8,453 nt of DNA from Erysipelotrichaceae bacterium (lineage in GTDB: Bacteria > Bacillota_I > Bacilli_A > Erysipelotrichales > Erysipelotrichaceae): NCBI GenBank assembly GCA_019415435.1, contig DXZE01000060.1, forward strand, positions 1 to 8,453. Direction: 5' to 3'. The stretch's first letter is position 1. Every line of letters begins with the position of its first letter. Shown in pieces: positions 6,231 through 8,453 of this stretch. Position numbers and translations under genes: made by a program. The notes below the pieces were generated by a model. It saw only the letters and a program-made list of their open reading frames with translations. It made no database searches and was not told the DNA's origin.

Positions 6231-8132
6231 CTAATCCTGTGCCTGGTCTACATGTGTTAAATCCGGATGATAAGTATCTACTACTTCCGCAACAGCTTTC
6301 TTCATATCCATTGGTTCTACTTCAGATCTGGATAATTCATCCAGGATCTGAAGCTGTTTGATAAACTTGTCATCATCCATTTCAATCGGATGTCCGATAT
6401 GAATCAGCTTGTTAGGCGTATCCTTCATACCTTCTTCATCCATTAATAACTCTTCATATAACTTTTCACCTGGTCTTAAGCCTGTATAAACAATCTTGAT
6501 ATCTTCATCCGGCTTATAACCCGATAGCTTGATCAGATTACGTGCCATGTCATCGATTCTGACCGGCTTACCCATATCCAAAACAAAGATCTCTCCACCT
6601 TTGGCATAATGAGCAGCTTCCAATACAAGAGATACAGCCTCTGGTATTGTCATGAAATAACGGATGATATTCTTATCTGTAACTGTTACAGGACCACCCT
6701 GGGCAATCTGTTTCTTGAATAATGGAATAACAGATCCATTAGAGCCTAATACATTGCCAAAACGTACAGCCATAAAGGTTGTACCTTTATACTTGCGGTC
6801 CATCATTTGTATAATCATTTCACAGATACGCTTTGTGGCACCCATTAAAGAAGTAGGATTGACTGCCTTATCTGTAGATATCAATAAGAACTTCTTAACA
6901 CCATTCTCTGCAGCTGCCTTAGCTGTCTTATAGGTTCCCATGACATTATTCTTAACTGCTTCACATGGACTGTTTTCCATTAATGGAACATGCTTATGTG
7001 CAGCCGCATGGTAGATGACTTCCGGATGATATTTCTGAATAACGCTCTCTACTCTGGACTTGTTTCTGACTGAGCCGATTAATGTAACCAGATTCAGAGA
7101 ATCTCCATACTTACGGATCAACTCCTGCTGGATTGCATAAGCATTATTCTCATAGATATCAAATATAATTAACTGCTTTGGATGGGCTGCCGCAATCTGA
7201 CGGCATAACTCAGATCCGATGGATCCACCGCCACCAGTAACCATGATGATCTTGCCTTCAATGGCTTTCTTGATTTCCTTTAAATCAACCTTGATTTCAT
7301 CTCTGCCCAAAAGATCCTCAATCTGTACATCTCTGAGCTTGGAGATTTTGAAATCACCATTGAGCATCTGGAATACGCCAGGAATTACCTTTACTTTACA
7401 GCCTGTTTCCTTGCATATATTCAGAATGTCTGCACGATCTTCTTTGGAGGCAGTAGGTATAGCGAAGATAATCAGATTAATATCATATTTCTTTGCCAGT
7501 TCAGGAATATCGTAACGGTTTCCGGCAATCAGGATACCATCCAGATATCTCCCCTTCTTTGTGACATTATCATCCACAAAGACACGTACATCATAATCCT
7601 GATGTTTTCCAACCCTGAATTCATTAATCAATTCCTTACCAGCCTGACCAGCACCGATAACCATGACTCTCTTCATGTCATGTACTTCATGATTCGCTAT
7701 TCTCTTATCACGATAATAACGAATCAGACGATATCCAAACCTGATAATACAGCAGGATAACAACATGAAAATATACGCTAAAAAAGATACACTCCTTGGT
7801 ATTCTGTATCCAATGGCAAGATAAACAAGCGTTTCAACTACTAAAGCTGCCGCTATGACAACATAAGACCATGCGATCTGATATGCTTCATTGATACTGA
7901 CATATCTCCATATACTCTGATACAGATGGAAAGCACGATAAACAATCAATACTGTAGCTGCCGCGACAGGAAGGAAAATCAATACATTATGAAGATACTC
8001 TGCTGGGATAGAAGTAACCTGCATATCAAAGCGGAAAAACAATGCCGCAAAATATGATAAAACTACGCAGAGAATATCCGCAAAGACCAGGACAAAGATT
8101 CGTATGCGGTACTGCTTCATCAGCTTGTTCAT
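6231..8132 (-). CDS. Membrane UDP-GlcNAc 4,6-dehydratase-like polysaccharide biosynthesis protein (PglF/WbpM/CapD family)
   Basis: At 633 residues this is the normal length for the large form of the family. Four membrane helices (about 11-33, 48-67, 85-107 and 114-131) precede a first Rossmann-like domain with VIGAGQAG (158-165). The catalytic SDR domain begins at TGGGGSIG (299-306). HAAAHKHVPLME (375-386), STDKAVNPTSLMGATKR (419-435), VRFGNVLGSNGSVIP (456-470) and GLRPGEKLYEEL (551-562) are family hallmarks. In the active site Thr420-Asp421-Lys422 and Lys434 are present, and Met430 takes the place of the usual SDR tyrosine, as in WbpM and PglF. The expected reaction is UDP-GlcNAc to UDP-2-acetamido-2,6-dideoxy-4-hexulose, feeding the fused reductase/transferase two genes later. 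It is the first gene of the operon. The ATG at 8132 is preceded by a strong GAGGGGG site. Confidence 0.93.
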   Translation of the reverse strand: MNKLMKQYRIRIFVLVFADILCVVLSYFAALFFRFDMQVTSIPAEYLHNVLIFLPVAAATVLIVYRAFHLYQSIWRYVSINEAYQIAWSYVVIAAALVVETLVYLAIGYRIPRSVSFLAYIFMLLSCCIIRFGYRLIRYYRDKRIANHEVHDMKRVMVIGAGQAGKELINEFRVGKHQDYDVRVFVDDNVTKKGRYLDGILIAGNRYDIPELAKKYDINLIIFAIPTASKEDRADILNICKETGCKVKVIPGVFQMLNGDFKISKLRDVQIEDLLGRDEIKVDLKEIKKAIEGKIIMVTGGGGSIGSELCRQIAAAHPKQLIIFDIYENNAYAIQQELIRKYGDSLNLVTLIGSVRNKSRVESVIQKYHPEVIYHAAAHKHVPLMENSPCEAVKNNVMGTYKTAKAAAENGVKKFLLISTDKAVNPTSLMGATKRICEMIIQMMDRKYKGTTFMAVRFGNVLGSNGSVIPLFKKQIAQGGPVTVTDKNIIRYFMTIPEAVSLVLEAAHYAKGGEIFVLDMGKPVRIDDMARNLIKLSGYKPDEDIKIVYTGLRPGEKLYEELLMDEEGMKDTPNKLIHIGHPIEMDDDKFIKQLQILDELSRSEVEPMDMKKAVAEVVDTYHPDLTHVDQAQD

Positions 8133-8142
8133 GATTATAGAT

Positions 8143-8149
8143 CCCCCTC
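8143..8149 (-). promoter_or_regulatory. Ribosome binding site of the first operon gene
   Basis: On the minus strand the bases read GAGGGGG, 10 bases before the ATG at 8132. It is the strongest Shine-Dalgarno match in the window and supports that ATG over the in-frame Met5. The spacing is slightly long but workable. Confidence 0.75.
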
Positions 8150-8154
8150 AAAAC

Positions 8155-8179
8155 CTGTCTGTTCACTTTCATCAGACAG
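8155..8179 (-). promoter_or_regulatory. Leader hairpin between promoter and first gene
   Basis: CTGTCTG (8179-8173) and CAGACAG (8161-8155) on the minus strand are perfect complements around an 11-base loop, giving a 7-bp stem in the untranslated leader. It ends 5 bases before the ribosome binding site. The following bases are GTTTTGAGG, so the U-run is too short for a convincing terminator. It could affect translation or transcript stability, or be bound by an antitermination factor. Function is unproven. Confidence 0.45.
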
Positions 8180-8249
8180 TCAATCTTTTTATGAAATTAC
8201 AAAACTCCCAGAAAGTGCTGATTCTACGAGTATATTTATAACCCATACC

Positions 8250-8271
8250 ATTATATCAATATAAGTGTCAA
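8250..8271 (-). promoter_or_regulatory. Probable sigma-A promoter of the operon (extended -10)
   Basis: The minus strand carries TGATATAAT (8258-8250): a perfect TATAAT with the TG of an extended -10 one base before it. A perfect TTGACA (8271-8266) is only 10 bases from TATAAT, too close to serve as its -35. At normal spacing the upstream hexamer is poor (GTTGCA at 17). TTGACA could instead pair with TG-G-TATGGG at 18 bases, giving an alternative weaker promoter. Transcription would begin near 8243, leaving a leader of about 110 bases. Confidence 0.6.
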
Positions 8272-8284
8272 ATGCAACAAATCG

Positions 8285-8311
8285 ATAAACGTATTGAACG
8301 TGTTGAACGTA
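8285..8311 (-). repeat. Three tandem 9-bp repeats upstream of the promoter (possible regulator sites)
   Basis: Read on the minus strand the three contiguous units are TACGTTCAA (8311-8303), CACGTTCAA (8302-8294) and TACGTTTAT (8293-8285). They lie about 42 to 68 bases upstream of the estimated transcription start, where an activator would bind. The outer units match the LytTR-type consensus [TA][AC][CA]GTTN[AG][TG] at 8 and 9 of 9 positions. LytTR sites are usually spaced about two helical turns apart, so the 9-bp period is atypical. Confidence 0.5.
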
Positions 8312-8318
8312 TTTTTAA

Positions 8319-8334
8319 TTAGCATCTCTGCTAA
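8319..8334. repeat. Short inverted repeat TTAGCA-tctc-TGCTAA
   Basis: A perfect 6-bp inverted repeat with a 4-base centre lies just upstream of the 9-bp repeats. No U-run follows on either strand, so it is not a terminator. It might be an operator half-site pair or chance. Confidence 0.35.
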
Positions 8335-8340
8335 GTGTAT

Positions 8341-8353
8341 ACTTTAATAAAGT
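8341..8353. repeat. Palindrome ACTTTA-a-TAAAGT
   Basis: A perfect 6-bp dyad around one central base lies in AT-rich upstream DNA. This form suits a dimeric regulator, but in such AT-rich sequence chance occurrence is plausible. Confidence 0.3.
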
Positions 8354-8368
8354 TGGTTTTGTAATATA

Positions 8369-8385
8369 CCGTAATTTTTTTACGG
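8369..8385. repeat. Inverted repeat CCGTAA-ttttt-TTACGG
   Basis: A perfect 6-bp stem with a 5-base loop lies within 35 bases downstream of the possible gene end at 8403. As RNA it would be a weak hairpin with no U-run after it on the minus strand. It may be a poor terminator of an upstream gene or a protein-binding dyad. Confidence 0.35.
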
Positions 8386-8402
8386 CATTTATTGCTAAAG
8401 TG

Positions 8403-8453
8403 TTAATGCTCTGATGGATTGACCGGTTTCTGCTCTCTCCAATTGTCCGGAAA
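8403..8453 (-). other. Possible 3' end of an upstream gene
   Basis: At the right edge the minus strand is open in all three frames. One ends with FPDNWREQKPVNPSEH and a TAA at 8405-8403; the others stop at 8397-8395 and near 8316. None can be recognised from so few residues. The rest of 8316-8453 holds only the short dyads listed separately. Confidence 0.25.

Noticed and set aside
6664..6933. Plus-strand ORF of 89 codons
   Set aside because: It lies antisense to the catalytic domain of the dehydratase, which has clear motifs on the minus strand.
7219..7515. Plus-strand ORF of 98 codons
   Set aside because: It also lies antisense to the dehydratase, starting opposite the TGGGGSIG motif; no independent evidence for a gene.
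8369..8385. Rho-independent terminator
   Set aside because: The stem is only 6 bp, half of it A-T pairs, and no U-run follows it on the minus strand; the T-run is in the loop.
1..8453. tRNA, rRNA, CRISPR array, insertion sequence or prophage genes
   Set aside because: No cloverleaf, long spaced direct repeats, transposase motif or phage structural gene was seen on reading both strands; the tandem 9-bp units are too short and contiguous for CRISPR.

Overview
The window is the promoter-proximal part of an exopolysaccharide or capsule locus. Everything that can be read as a gene lies on the minus strand and is transcribed from right to left. The organism is probably a low-to-mid GC member of the Bacillota, such as a gut Erysipelotrichia or Clostridia relative. 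The grounds are AG-rich Shine-Dalgarno sites (GAGGGGG, GAGGA, AAGGA), a short Gram-positive-style Wzz protein, and a sugar transferase with an N-terminal extension that I associate from memory with that group. The genus cannot be fixed from the sequence alone.

Layout, in the direction of transcription. Positions 8453-8133 are upstream and leader DNA. They hold a possible 3' end of a preceding gene, three short inverted repeats, three tandem 9-bp repeats, an extended -10 promoter, a leader hairpin and a strong ribosome binding site. The operon follows: a membrane UDP-GlcNAc 4,6-dehydratase-like protein (8132-6231); a Wzz-like chain-length protein whose cytoplasmic tail looks like a decayed tyrosine-kinase domain (6218-5340); an initiating phosphoglycosyl transferase fused to a WbpV/WreQ-like sugar reductase or epimerase (5325-3502); two GT2 glycosyltransferases (3499-2681 and 2677-1811); and a Wzy-like polymerase (1785-670). 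Gaps between these six genes are 2 to 25 bases, so they are very probably co-transcribed.

The left end (1-669) looks rearranged. A 106-codon ORF joins the first residues of a GT2 glycosyltransferase to the last ~65 residues of a second Wzy-like polymerase. The bases just before it carry short protein-like tails. After it begins an intact-looking GT2 gene that runs off the window. DNA here is visibly more AT-rich than in the first genes of the operon, as expected for the variable cassette of such loci.

Working model (inference): the dehydratase makes UDP-4-keto-6-deoxy-GlcNAc. The fused protein reduces it and attaches the resulting 6-deoxy-HexNAc-1-phosphate to undecaprenyl phosphate. The GT2 enzymes extend the repeat unit, Wzy polymerises it outside the membrane, and the Wzz-like protein sets chain length. 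No flippase (Wzx), active BY-kinase or tyrosine phosphatase gene is present in the window; these may lie outside it.
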